Shown: positions 24,846 through 34,197, numbered from the stretch's first letter. The stretch: 64,000 nt of DNA from DASQFQ01 sp963722815 (GCA_963722815.1 CAVROM010000009.1:248001-312000); one strand, 5' to 3'. Made by a program: numbers and translations. The notes: generated by a model not told the origin, from the sequence alone.

Positions 24846-27499
24846 TCACTTCACCTTCAGCGTCTTCTTCAGCGTCCGCTTCTTGCCGGCCGCGTCGCGG
24901 ATGACGATGGAGACCTTGTAGCTCCCCTTCGCCAGCTTGCGCTTCGGCTTGATCGAGAGCACGCCCTTCGAGGTCGGCTTCAGCGACTTCTTGAGCACCG
25001 TCTTCTTGCCCTTCTTGATGGTGATCGTCGCGCGGCGGACGGCGCCGGACTTGCTGAGCGTGCACTTCACGCGCAGCTTCTTGCCCTTGCCGCTGATCTT
25101 GCAGGACCGCAGCTTCGCGCTCTTCAGCGTGAGCTTGGTGCCGCCGCCTCCGCTGCCGCCACCCGGCGGCGGGGTCGTCCCGCCGCCGCCACCCGTGGCC
25201 GGCGGGCAGCCGTTCTGCGTCCCCACCACGGCCGGGCAGGCGTCGGCGTTGTTCGGGACGCCGTCGCCGTCGGTGTCCGGCAGGCACGAGTAGATGCGGA
25301 CGTCGTCGATGAACCAGCCGCGTCCGCCTCCCACTGTGCTGACGCTTGCGGTTCCGATCGTGAACCGGAAACGGACGCTCTGGCCCGCCAGGGACGTCAG
25401 CGTCGCCCGGGTCGCGCGGTAGCCGTTGCTCTCGCTGACGAAGGCGGCCCGGCCCGCGAGCGGGTTGCCGCTGCCGTTGATGATGCCGTTGTAGCCGACG
25501 TCGACCGGGACCGGCAGGGTGCTGATGTCCGCCCACGTCGCGCCGCCGTCGGTGCTGAACTCGAGCACCCCGCCGTCGAGGAAACTGGTCGTGCCGGAGT
25601 CATCGAAGCCGTACGCGTGGTCGAAGCGCAGGAACGACGTCGCACCCGCCGGCAACGCGACGTTCCGGTCCAGCTCCAAGGAGAGTGTGTCGGCCGGTCC
25701 GGAGAAGTCGACGCCGTGCAGGTCGAAGTCGCCGCTGTGGGCGTAGTTGCTGTCGAAGTTCCAGACGCTGAGGTCGTCCGAGAACCAGTTGGAGCCGCTG
25801 GCGTCACTCTCCATGTCGTCGAAGAAGCGGTTCTGGAGTACCTGGTTGGCGCCGCAGGCGGCGGCCGGAGCCTCAGGCGCGCGCGCCGTCGGCGGGTCCG
25901 TGGCCATCTCCGTGGCCGCGACGGCGGCGCGGACCTGCGTGCAGTCGCTCGCAGTGATCCCGACCGTGCCGACGAGGTTGTCGCACGCCTGCCCGAGCGC
26001 CGATCCGAGGTCGGCGTAGTCGCTGCCCGAGGTGAGGAACGCCGTCTCGACCTCGTAGTAGATGCGTGCCGCCTTGGTGACGCCGATGCCGGTGATGGTG
26101 CGGCCGTTGAAGGTGTCGCCGTCGGTGATCAGGTACGCGGCCTTGTTGTTGACGCCGCTGTTGGTGTGGACGCCGCCCGAGTCGCCCTCGCCTTGGTCGA
26201 TCGTGTAGTTCGGGCTGGTCATCCGGTCGGGGTCGCCGAAGGCCGGCGGGTTCTTCATGTTGCGAATGACGCCCACCGAGCTTGGGAGGTCCTCGCCGAG
26301 CTGCCACTTCACGCCGGCGGTGTCGTTGCCGGCGCCGTTGGTCTGGTCGACGAACTCGCCGAACACGTCGGACAGCGACTCGTTGATCGCGCCCGACTGG
26401 AAGTAGTAGAAGAGGTGCGAGCTGAACTCGGTGACGCCGTGGGTGAGCTCGTGGCCGACCACGTCGTCCGCCGACGCGTAGCCGTCGCCATAGGCCATCT
26501 GCTGGCCGTTCCAGAACGCGTTCTGCAGCGGGCACGATTCGGTGGGGTCGCAGTAGTCGACGGTCGACTTGAGCGGCAGACCCGCGCCGTTGAGGCTGTC
26601 GCGCCCGAAGCGCGTGAAGTAGAAGTCGTAGGTGTCGCCCGCGAACTCGAAGGCGGGCGAGACGTCCGCGTCGTCGCCGGCGCCCGGCGGGTCGGCCTCG
26701 GTGGCCACCGGCAGCGTGCACGGGGACCTGTTCGCCGACGGGGTTATTGTTCGCCGTCGCAGACCGAGCGGTTCTTGATGTTCTCCACCTGGTTGATGTT
26801 GAGCGCCACGCTGCCGGTCTGGGCGTCGACGAACACCAGCTGGTCGATCAGCAGGCCGCCGCGGCCCTTGACCTCGACCTGCCACACGAGCGTGGGCTCG
26901 TTCGGGCCGGGGCCGCCGAGCAGCCGCGCGTCGTAGATCGCAAGCTCGGGGATGCCGGCGTCGAGCCGCGCGCCGGAGACGCGCTCGCCCTTCGCGATCG
27001 CTGCCGTGGCGTTGTCGCGCGCGGCGGAGGAGCTGAGCCGTGGCGAGGTGTCGACCTTGGCGTCCGGGAGTGTCTCGCCGCTGACCGACAGCAGGTTGCG
27101 CTGCGCGTCGAGGTTGGCCACGAGCTCGCCCGCGATCACGGGGACGCCGCCCTCGACCTGCTGGAAGCGCACGCTCGGGCGGGAGCCGCCGCGCGTCGCC
27201 TCGACCCGCAGCTCGCTGGCCTGGTTGCGGAGCCCGAACGCGTCGGCGTGCCGGCCCAGGAACGCGCGCGCCGCGTCAGCGGGCGGGGCGGAGGCGGACA
27301 CGCCGCTCGGCCGCGCGATGCGCTTGCCGGCGGCGGCGCCCACGAAGCGGACGGCGCCCGTCTCGCGATGCTGAGCGACCTTCACGCCAGAACCGAGATC
27401 GCGCCGGAGCGCGGCGGCTCGTGCGCTCGAGGCGGCCGCCGGTGCGGCCGTAACGAGCAGGCTGGACAGGGCGAGGAGTGCGATCAGGATCCGCTTCAT
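24846..27499 (-). CDS. Secreted M4 (thermolysin-like) metalloprotease with C-terminal beta domains (two apparent frameshifts)
   Basis: Signal peptide (KRILIALLALSSLLVTAAPAAA), FTP and PepSY propeptide, then mature start RSVCDANNNPVGEQVPC, catalytic GHELTHGVTEF with INESLSDVFGEF (third zinc ligand Glu) and GGVHTNSGVNNKAAYL. After the protease come a jelly-roll/MAM-like domain (FFDDMESDASGSNWF ... GWFIDDVRIYSC), a calcium-binding DTDGDGVPNNADACP repeat, a Gly/Pro/Thr linker and a Lys-rich beta domain ending KTLKVK. Extra bases at ~26755 and ~26721 break the frame at the propeptide/mature junction; corrected length ~883 aa. Convergent with relA with a 1-nt gap. Confidence 0.88.
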
Positions 27500-27546
27500 G
27501 CGGCGATCCTCTCCGACGCCGCAGACGACGACAACCCCCCGTTGGA

Positions 27547-28530
27547 CTAACAGACGATGCGGAGAGCCTTCGGCTCAACCGCGAATCGCGCCTCGACCTC
27601 GTCGCCGATGTGGTCGCCGTCGACGTGCACCGGCAGCGGCCGCCCGTCGACCGAGCGCACGACGACTTCCTGGACGCCGCTGAACGGCTGGACCTGGCGA
27701 TGCCGCCCGATCTCCGCGCGCTTGGAGAGCGCCCGGAAGGCGACGGTCGGGACGTCGACCGGGCTGGCGCGCGTGAGCACGGCGCCCGAGAGGTCGCCGG
27801 AGTCGAGCGCCGCGCCGGAGGCCACCTCGATCGGGTGGCTCTGGAAGTACGTGTAGGCCTCGCCGTTCTGCACGAACGCGCTGACGCCGCGCAGCGTCTT
27901 GCCGCCGACCGTGACGTCGAGCCGCGGCGGGCGCACGACATAGCGCGCGAGGAACGTCCGCACCGCCGAATGGGCGAAGTACCACGGGCCGAAGCGCGCC
28001 TTCAACCGCGGGTTGCTGTCGACGCGCTCGACCACGCTGGCGTCGAGGCCCATGCCCGCGCTGAACACGAAGCGCCGGTCGTCGAGCCGGCCCAGGTCGA
28101 CGCGGCGCTCGCGCCAGGCGTCGGCGAGCCCGAGCAGGTGCTCGGTGGCATCGACGACGTCGTTCGGGATCCCGAGCATGCGGCCGTAGACGTTGGTGGC
28201 GCCGCCGGGCAGGCAGGTCAGCGGCGTGGCGGAGCCGACGAGCCCGTTGGCGGCCTCGTTGACGGTCCCGTCGCCGCCGAACGCGACCACGACGTCGTAG
28301 CCCTCGTGCGCGGCCTCGCGGCACAGTTCGATCGCGTGCCCCTTGGCCTGGGTGTCGACCGCCTGCACGTCGTAGCGGCCCTGCAGCGCGTAGACCACGA
28401 GGCTCCTCACACGGTCGGACATCGTCGTCGCGTACGGGTTGACGATCACCAGCATGCGGCGCTGGCGGGGCTGGCGCTCGAGCGCGGCCACCTCGGCGAG
28501 GTGCTCGAGCGCCGCGGCGGTCTCTTCCAC
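27547..28530 (-). CDS. Diacylglycerol kinase family lipid kinase
   Basis: 327 aa. Seen: MLVIVNPYATTMS (nucleotide strand), VVVAFGGDGTVNEAANGL (GGDGT catalytic loop), LPGGATNVYGRMLGIP, FSAGMGLDASVVERVD, and a C-terminal HVDGDHIGDE block typical of DgkB/YegS-like lipid kinases. It would phosphorylate a lipid or sphingoid-like hydroxyl at the membrane. A 25-residue N-terminal extension precedes the fold. GTG start overlaps the corA stop (TAGTG), so corA and this gene form an operon. Confidence 0.88.
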   Translation of the reverse strand: MEETAAALEHLAEVAALERQPRQRRMLVIVNPYATTMSDRVRSLVVYALQGRYDVQAVDTQAKGHAIELCREAAHEGYDVVVAFGGDGTVNEAANGLVGSATPLTCLPGGATNVYGRMLGIPNDVVDATEHLLGLADAWRERRVDLGRLDDRRFVFSAGMGLDASVVERVDSNPRLKARFGPWYFAHSAVRTFLARYVVRPPRLDVTVGGKTLRGVSAFVQNGEAYTYFQSHPIEVASGAALDSGDLSGAVLTRASPVDVPTVAFRALSKRAEIGRHRQVQPFSGVQEVVVRSVDGRPLPVHVDGDHIGDEVEARFAVEPKALRIVC

Positions 28531-29525
28531 TAGAGGAAGCCGCGCTTTCGGAAGTACGCCACCATGCCGCCGAGCACCACGGCCATGAAGCCCAGCACGA
28601 CGTAGAAGGCGGTCGTGTCCTGCTCGCCGGGGACGTGCACGTTCATGCCCCAGATCGACGCGATCAGCGTGAGCGGCAGGAAGATCACCGAGAACGCGGT
28701 CAGGATCCGGAAGATCTCGTTCGAGCGGTGGGAGATCGCCGACTCGTTCGTCTCCTCGAGCGCCTCGACCACCTCCTTGTAGTTCTCGAGCATGTCCCAG
28801 ATCCGCTCCGACGCGTCCACGATGTCCTCGAAGTAGATGTCGAGATCGTCGGCGATGTAGCGCGTCTTGGTGCGCTCCAGGTCGCGGAACGCGACGCGCT
28901 GCGGGCGGACGATCTTGCGGAAGTTGATGATCTCCTGCTTGACGTTGGAGATGTCGCGCACGACCTCGGCCTGCTCGTCCTCGAAGATGTCCTCCTCGAT
29001 CCGCTCGAGCTTGTTGCCCATCTTGCGCAACATCGGGAACGAGGCGTCGACCGAGTCGTCGACGATCTTGTAGAGCAGGTAGCCGGCGCCCTTGGAGAAC
29101 AGGTTCTCGCGCAGCTCCTCGTTGGACCGGACGCGGTCGAACAGATAGGAGATCGGCTGCAGCGGCTCGTTGGGCAGCGTGATCAGGTAGTCGGGGCCGA
29201 CGAAGATGTCGACCTCGGCGGCGTTGAGGCGCGAGACCGTCTTGTCGTAGCGCGGGAAGTGGAGAACGATGAAGAGGTAGTCGTCGTACTCGTCGACCTT
29301 CGGGCGCTGGTTGCGCGAGTAGACGTCCTCATAGTCGAGCGGGTGGAAGTCGAAGCGCTCCTCGAGCCACGCCTGGTCGACCGCGCGCGGGCGCTCGATG
29401 TGGATCCAGCGCAGCCCGGGCGCCTCGACGATCTCGGCGCGGGCCTCCTGGGGCTCAGGCGGGGAGGCGTCGCCGCGTGACCGCGCGGAGCGGCGACCGA
29501 TCCTGGGCTTGGGCAGGTTCGGCAT
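28530..29525 (-). CDS. corA: CorA family magnesium/divalent cation transporter
   Basis: 331 aa. Long cytoplasmic alpha/beta and helical funnel (PRAVDQAWLEERFDFHPLDYEDV, DDYLFIVLHFPRYD, ENYKEVVEALEETNESAISHRSNEIFRILTAFSVIFLPLTLIASIWGMNVHVPGE). Two C-terminal membrane helices flank the GMN selectivity signature, and the C terminus is basic (YFRKRGFL). Start set at ATG 29525 (MPNLPKPRIGRR); further upstream codons enter the divergent thrC leader. Operon with the lipid kinase gene. Confidence 0.93.
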   Translation of the reverse strand: MPNLPKPRIGRRSARSRGDASPPEPQEARAEIVEAPGLRWIHIERPRAVDQAWLEERFDFHPLDYEDVYSRNQRPKVDEYDDYLFIVLHFPRYDKTVSRLNAAEVDIFVGPDYLITLPNEPLQPISYLFDRVRSNEELRENLFSKGAGYLLYKIVDDSVDASFPMLRKMGNKLERIEEDIFEDEQAEVVRDISNVKQEIINFRKIVRPQRVAFRDLERTKTRYIADDLDIYFEDIVDASERIWDMLENYKEVVEALEETNESAISHRSNEIFRILTAFSVIFLPLTLIASIWGMNVHVPGEQDTTAFYVVLGFMAVVLGGMVAYFRKRGFL

Positions 29526-29574
29526 GGCGCGGACTGAACGGATCCTCGAGCGCGGACATCGTGCGTCTGATCTT

Positions 29575-29584
29575 ACGATAGGCT
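29575..29584. promoter_or_regulatory. Shared symmetric -10 between corA and the SAM-riboswitch transcript
   Basis: ACGATAGGCT gives TATCGT on minus (29580-29575) and TAGGCT on plus (29579-29584) with a common TA. The plus transcript would begin near 29591, about 11 nt before the riboswitch P1 stem; the minus one near 29568, giving corA a ~43-nt leader. Confidence 0.45.
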
Positions 29585-29601
29585 GAGGACCACATAGCAG
29601 T

Positions 29602-29718
29602 ACGCATCCAGAGGGGTGGAGGGAATGGCCCGATGAAACCCCGCCAACCATTCCGGCTTCCGAGTCGGAAACGGTGGCAATTCCAACAGGCTCCAACGAT
29701 ATGGCCTGGGAGATGCGG
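29602..29718 (+). promoter_or_regulatory. SAM-I (S-box) riboswitch controlling thrC-moaD
   Basis: P1 pairs CGCATC (29603-29608) with GATGCG (29712-29717). Core signatures are present in order: AGAGGGGTGGAGGGAATGGC, CCGATGAAACCCCGCCAACC, a P3 hairpin (TTCCG...CGGAA) and GGTGGCAATTCC before P4. These are the conserved SAM-binding and kink-turn bases of the S-box family. Downstream, CCTCC (29752-29756) can pair with the thrC Shine-Dalgarno GGAGG (29765-29769), so control is probably translational: high SAM would hide the ribosome-binding site. Confidence 0.92.
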
Positions 29719-29778
29719 TGAAGGGCACGCCTCCCGGTAACGCCACCACCGCCTCCACCCGGGCGGAGGATTCACCAC

Positions 29779-31008
29779 ATGCCGGCAGATGCCCTGAAGT
29801 GCAAGGAATGTTCAGCGACCTACCCGCTCGAGGCGCGCTACGTCTGTAATCGCTGCTTCGGCCCGCTCGAGGTGGCGTACTCGCCACCGACGTCGAGCGC
29901 CGAAGAGCTCAAGCGCCGCATCCAGGCGGGCCCGCACACGCTCTGGCGCTATGCGGACTTCCTCCCGCTGGAGGGCCCGGCGCGCTCGGCGCTGCCCACC
30001 GGCTGGACGCCGCTGGTGAAGGCCGACCGCCTCGCTGCCCGGCTCGGGCTGCGCGAGCTGTGGGTCAAGAACGAGACGGCCAACCCGACCCACTCGTTCA
30101 AGGACCGTGTCGTGTCGGTCGCGCTCGCGCGGGCGCAGGAGCTCGGCTTCCAGACCATCGCCTGCGCCTCGACCGGCAACCTCGCCAACGCGGTCGCCGC
30201 CCACGCCGCCGCCGCCGGGCTGCCCTCCTACGTGCTGATCCCGGCCGACCTCGAGGAGCAGAAGATCCTCGCCGCCGGCGCCTACGGGACCAACGTGGTC
30301 GCCGTGAAGGGCAACTACGACGCCGTCAACCGGCTCTGCACCGAGATCGCCGGCGAGCGCGACGACTGGGCGTTCGTCAACGTCAACGTCCGCCCGTACT
30401 ACGCCGAGGGCTCCAAGACGCTCGCCTTCGAGGTCGCCGAGCAGCTCGGCTGGGAGCTCCCCGACCGCGTCGTGGCGCCCGTCGCCTCCGGCTCGCTCTT
30501 CACCAAGATCGCGCGCGCGTTCCAGGAGTGGATCGACTGCGGGCTGCTCGAGGGCACCGTGCCGCACATGAACGGCGCCCAGGCGCTCGGCTGCTCGCCG
30601 GTGGCGCAGGCGTTCGCGGCCGGGACGCCCGTCTGCCGCCCGGTCAAGCCCGACACGATCGCCAAGTCGCTGGCGATCGGCAACCCCGCCGACGGCCCGT
30701 ACGCGGTCGAGCTGGCGCAGAAGACCGGCGGCGGCATCGACTCGGTGACCGACGACGAGACCCGCGCGGGCATCCGGCTGCTGGCCGAGACGACCGGCAT
30801 CTTCACCGAGACCGCGGGCGGCGTGACCACGGCGACGCTCGCCAAGCTCGCCGAGCGCGGGGACATCGGCGCCGACGAGCGCGTCGTGCTCTGCATCACC
30901 GGCGACGGGCTCAAGACGATCGACGTCGTGCGCGGCTCGTTCGAGGTGACGGAGATCGCGCCCCGGATCGAGGAGTTCGACGAGGCGTTCGCGGGGGCGG
31001 CGGTCTAG
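29779..31008 (+). CDS. thrC: Threonine synthase (or threonine-synthase-like PLP enzyme)
   Basis: 409 aa fold-type II PLP enzyme. N-terminal zinc ribbon CKECSATYPLEARYVCNRC (four Cys), WTPLVKADRLAARLGL, PLP lysine in NPTHSFKDRVVSVAL, the phosphate/cofactor region ACASTGNLANAVAAHAA, and IFTETAGGVTTATLAKLAERG near the C terminus. By family it converts O-phosphohomoserine to threonine. It lies under a SAM-I riboswitch and is followed with no gap by a MoaD/ThiS-like sulfur-carrier gene. That context fits methionine/homocysteine synthesis better than threonine synthesis and makes the exact reaction uncertain. Confidence 0.9.
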   Translation: MPADALKCKECSATYPLEARYVCNRCFGPLEVAYSPPTSSAEELKRRIQAGPHTLWRYADFLPLEGPARSALPTGWTPLVKADRLAARLGLRELWVKNETANPTHSFKDRVVSVALARAQELGFQTIACASTGNLANAVAAHAAAAGLPSYVLIPADLEEQKILAAGAYGTNVVAVKGNYDAVNRLCTEIAGERDDWAFVNVNVRPYYAEGSKTLAFEVAEQLGWELPDRVVAPVASGSLFTKIARAFQEWIDCGLLEGTVPHMNGAQALGCSPVAQAFAAGTPVCRPVKPDTIAKSLAIGNPADGPYAVELAQKTGGGIDSVTDDETRAGIRLLAETTGIFTETAGGVTTATLAKLAERGDIGADERVVLCITGDGLKTIDVVRGSFEVTEIAPRIEEFDEAFAGAAV

Positions 31009-31281
31009 ATGGCGACCGTCAAGCTCCCCACCCAGCTGCGCGACGCGGCCGGCGGCGCCGCCGCCGCGGAGGCGTCCGGCGCGACCGTCGGCGAGGTGCT
31101 CGAGGCGCTGTACGCCGAGCACGGCGAGCTGCGCGAGCGGATCTCCGACGGCGACGGCGCCCTGCGCCGTTTCGTGAACGTGTATCTCCGCGGCGAGGAC
31201 ATCCGCTTCCTCGACGGGCTCGACACCGCGGTCGGCGAGTCAGACGAGGTGACGATCCTCCCGGCGGTCGCGGGGGGCTAG
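31009..31281 (+). CDS. MoaD/ThiS family sulfur-carrier protein
   Basis: 90 aa beta-grasp protein ending in the Gly-Gly tail (AVAGG) needed for adenylation and thiocarboxylation. Seen: VKLPTQLRDAAGG, VGEVLEALYAEHGELRERI, FVNVYLRGEDIRFLDGLDTAVGESDEVTILPAVAGG, as in MoaD and mycobacterial CysO. The ATG follows the thrC stop directly (TAGATG), so both are on one SAM-controlled message. It is probably a sulfur donor partner of the ThrC-like enzyme. No ThiF/MoeB activator or JAMM protease is in view. The 3' end overlaps the convergent DUF2254 gene by 4 nt. Confidence 0.9.
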   Translation: MATVKLPTQLRDAAGGAAAAEASGATVGEVLEALYAEHGELRERISDGDGALRRFVNVYLRGEDIRFLDGLDTAVGESDEVTILPAVAGG

Positions 31282-32591
31282 CCGGCGCCGCCGAGCCCGA
31301 GCCGGTCGGGCCGCTCCGCGAGCGCGCGCTCCTCGTCGTCGGGGAACGCCCGCGCGGCGGCCTCGCGCAGCAGGCGGCGCTCGAGCGCGAGCCGGGACCG
31401 CTCGCCGTCGTCGGCCACCTCGCCGAGGCGGTCGTAGAGCGCGGTCAGCCGGCGCACGATCTGCGGCGAATCGCCGCCGTAGCGACGGATCTCGACCAGC
31501 CCGAGCTCGACGTAGTCGGCCCACCGCGGCGCCGGCACGAGCCCGCGCGGCGTCCCGACGGCGTCGACGACGAACGACGGGCCGGGATGGCGCGGGGCGA
31601 GCTCGACGAGCATCCCCTCGATCCGGTCGAGCGACTGGACCGCGGTCGTCGGGTCGTTGACGGCCGGCGACAGCGCGCGGATCGCGATGTCGACGAGCAT
31701 GCGGATGGCGAACGCCGGGTCCTGGTCGATCGTCCGCTGGCGCGCGAGCACGAACACGCGTCGGGCGAGCGCCGCGTCGGGGGCGTCGCGGCCGTGGCCG
31801 ACCCGAAGCACGACGCGACCGGGGCTGAGGTACTCGCCGACCATCGGGACCACCTCGACGAAGCCGCGGGTCTGATCCGCGAGCCGCAACAGTGCGACGC
31901 GGTCGATCGCCGCGATCACGGCCGGCGCGCCCGAGTGTGCGACCTCTGTCGCACCGGGGTCCGCCGCCGGTGCCGCCGCGAGCTCCTCGACCGCGACGTC
32001 CCGGGGGTGGACCTCCTCGATTACGGCATACCCACGGCGCATCAGCGTGCGCAGGATGCCGCCGATCTGCGTGCTCTCGAACGCGCGCTGGACCAGCGCG
32101 ACGAACGCCCCGAGCGTCACGAGCGCGAGCAGCAGCCCGAACATCACGGTGGCGACGGGCACGAATTCGCGGCCCGCGGTCTCGGCCTCGTGGCCGATCG
32201 TGGCGAGCGCGACGAGCGAGTAGGTCGCTGTCGCGGTCGGGAGCGCGAGGCCGGCGATGATCACCGGGTCGCGCCGGAGCCGCGCGGCCAGCCGGGGGGA
32301 GTAGGACGACGTCTGGATCTGCGCGGCCACGAAGACCGCCGAGAACACGATGCCGGTGAACGTGATCATCCCGCCGGCGAGCGCGCTGAAGATCGCCTCC
32401 ACCGCCGAGCGCCCGATCGGCAGGCCGCGCTCGCCGGCGTGCTCGTCGATGACCGGAAGGATGAGCGCCGCCGCGATCACGACCACGTTGGTCGCCAGCA
32501 CCGGGAGCCACATCGCGGAGCTGAGCCAGATGCGCAGGCGGAGGACGCGGCCGGCGGCCTGGACCTCGTGGTGGGCGTGGTGGTGGCTCAC
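31278..32591 (-). CDS. DUF2254 family membrane protein
   Basis: 437 aa. Four N-terminal membrane helices (WLPVLATNVVVIAAALILPVI; FSALAGGMITFTGIVFSAVFVAAQ; PVIIAGLALPTATATYSLVALATIG; VATVMFGLLLALVTLGAFVALV), then a soluble domain with the DUF2254 signature IAIRALSPAVNDPTTAVQSLDRI. Function unknown. His-rich N terminus (SHHHAHHE). GTG start in GTGA overlap with the antiporter gene suggests a joint role at the membrane. Confidence 0.88.
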   Translation of the reverse strand: MSHHHAHHEVQAAGRVLRLRIWLSSAMWLPVLATNVVVIAAALILPVIDEHAGERGLPIGRSAVEAIFSALAGGMITFTGIVFSAVFVAAQIQTSSYSPRLAARLRRDPVIIAGLALPTATATYSLVALATIGHEAETAGREFVPVATVMFGLLLALVTLGAFVALVQRAFESTQIGGILRTLMRRGYAVIEEVHPRDVAVEELAAAPAADPGATEVAHSGAPAVIAAIDRVALLRLADQTRGFVEVVPMVGEYLSPGRVVLRVGHGRDAPDAALARRVFVLARQRTIDQDPAFAIRMLVDIAIRALSPAVNDPTTAVQSLDRIEGMLVELAPRHPGPSFVVDAVGTPRGLVPAPRWADYVELGLVEIRRYGGDSPQIVRRLTALYDRLGEVADDGERSRLALERRLLREAAARAFPDDEERALAERPDRLGLGGAG

Positions 32592-33811
32592 GCCGCGGCG
32601 GCCGCCCGCTTCGCTGCGGCGATCCGGCGCATGCGCAGGCCGTGCAACGGCCCGGCAAGCGTCGACAGCGCCCCGGCCCCGATCAGCGCCGCGGCGGTCG
32701 AGGACAGCATCTCCCCGGCGTCAACCGCGACGGTCGTGATCGCCACCACGAGCGGCAGCTGCGTCGCCGTGAACAGCGCGAGCGCCTGGCGGTCCTCGCG
32801 CAGCGGGAGCACGCCGCGGTACAGCAGCATCGCCGGTGTGCCGCGGACGATCAGGAAGAGCACGAAGAAGATCGCGAGCTTGCCGACGCCGGACCAGCTG
32901 GAGAACAGCGCGTCGACGTCGAGGCGCATGCCGCTGACGACGAAGAAGAACGGGACGAAGACACCGAACGCGACCGCGGTCAGCTTCGAGTCGAGCAGCG
33001 GCACCTCGCGCGCGGAGACGACGTGGCGCGTGATCAGGCCGGCGGCGAACCCGCCGAGCAGGAGGTCGAGCCCGAGATCGGAGGCGACGAGCGCGAGCGC
33101 GAACACGAGCACGACGAACCAGCGCACCGCGAGCTGCGCGCTCGTCTCGATCGTCCGCTCGATCACCGGCATCGTGCGCTCGGCCGAGCGGACGGCGAGC
33201 ACGGCGACACCGACGGCGAGCGCCACGAACGCGACCAGGATCAGCGCGTTGTGCAACGCGCTCCGGGTCGAGAGCACGAGCGTCAGCAGGAGGATCGGCC
33301 CGAACTCCCCGACCGCCCCGGCGGCGAGCAGGTAGCGCCCGAACTTGGTCTTCAGCTCACCCGTGTCCGACAGGACCGGGATCAGCGTGCCGATCGCGGT
33401 CGTCGCGAGCGCGGAGCCCACGTAGACCAGCGAGACGACCACACCGAGCGCGGCGAGGATCCCGCCCAGCGTGTAGGCGATAACGAGCGATAACGCCCAG
33501 CCGGCGAGGGCGAGCCGCAGCGGCAGCCCGGCGATGCGGGCGAGGTCGATCTCGTAGCCGGCGAAGAAGAAGAGCATGCCGAGGCCGAGCGAGGAGAAGA
33601 AGTCGGTGAAGTCGTCGACCTGGGCGAGATCGAGCACCTCCGGCCCGACCAACACGCCGAGCACGAGCTCGATGACCACCACCGGGACGAACACGTTGCG
33701 CAGCCCGGCGAGCGCGGACAGAGTGGCGGCCAACGCGGCCGTCGCGACGATCACGAGGAACGAGCCGGTGTCGACCTCGAGCGCCGTGACGCCGAACAGG
33801 GATCCCGTCAT
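32588..33811 (-). CDS. CPA2-family cation:proton antiporter (KefB/NapA-like)
   Basis: About 407 aa, 12-13 hydrophobic helices. Family features: VLGVLVGPEVLDL, GLGMLFFFAGYEIDL, LVYVGSALATTAIGTLIPVL, LLLGGFAAGLI, and FGVFVPFFFVVSGMRLDVDAL. The usual acidic pair of electrogenic exchangers is not obvious by eye. No C-terminal RCK/TrkA domain. ATG 33811 chosen over GTG 33820 since GAAGG lies at proper distance before the ATG. Exports Na+ or K+ for protons; ion not predictable. Co-transcribed with DUF2254. Confidence 0.85.
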   Translation of the reverse strand: MTGSLFGVTALEVDTGSFLVIVATAALAATLSALAGLRNVFVPVVVIELVLGVLVGPEVLDLAQVDDFTDFFSSLGLGMLFFFAGYEIDLARIAGLPLRLALAGWALSLVIAYTLGGILAALGVVVSLVYVGSALATTAIGTLIPVLSDTGELKTKFGRYLLAAGAVGEFGPILLLTLVLSTRSALHNALILVAFVALAVGVAVLAVRSAERTMPVIERTIETSAQLAVRWFVVLVFALALVASDLGLDLLLGGFAAGLITRHVVSAREVPLLDSKLTAVAFGVFVPFFFVVSGMRLDVDALFSSWSGVGKLAIFFVLFLIVRGTPAMLLYRGVLPLREDRQALALFTATQLPLVVAITTVAVDAGEMLSSTAAALIGAGALSTLAGPLHGLRMRRIAAAKRAAAAA

Positions 33812-33873
33812 TCGAGTCACCTTCGCCAGCCGCGGGGTGACCGCGGCTCACACCACGCGGGTGATCCTTGCGC

Positions 33874-34197
33874 TCAGGCGGCGCGGGGGAGCCGCCGCGG
33901 CGGCGCGAAGTCGTCGGGTCCGACGAGGTCGAGCGCCAGCGCCGCCTGGAGGCAGTCGATCAGCGCCTCCATCGCCTCGGCGACCTGGTGCTCGTAGGCG
34001 CTCTGGATCTCCTCGCGCCCGGCGGTCTGCAGCCGGTCCAGCTCCTTCATGTCGTCCTTGGAGAAGCAGCCCTGCATCCAGGTCAGGCATTCGGGGCAAC
34101 GGAGGTCGACCATCACCTCCTCCTCGCTGTGGGGCTCCCAACGGAGGGGCTGGAGGAGCTCCGAACCGCAGCTCGGGCACACGCTGAGGGCGGCCAC
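33874..34197 (-). CDS. Small zinc-ribbon protein
   Basis: 107 aa. CPSCGSELLQPLRWEP...VDLRCPECLTWMQGCFS gives a two-CxxC zinc ribbon (residues ~7-45), followed by a helical part (DDMKELDRLQTAGREEIQSAYEHQVAEAMEALIDCLQAALALD). GTG start at 34197 with TACTGT 8 nt upstream (leaderless pattern). No known family; possibly a nucleic-acid or protein-binding adaptor. 62 nt upstream of the antiporter gene on the same strand. Confidence 0.72.
   Translation of the reverse strand: MAALSVCPSCGSELLQPLRWEPHSEEEVMVDLRCPECLTWMQGCFSKDDMKELDRLQTAGREEIQSAYEHQVAEAMEALIDCLQAALALDLVGPDDFAPPRRLPRAA

Noticed and set aside
29812..31122. 436-codon minus-strand frame over thrC-moaD
   Set aside because: Composition (Arg/Gly/Asp-rich, no motifs) is that of an antisense shadow; the plus strand encodes clear ThrC and MoaD proteins.
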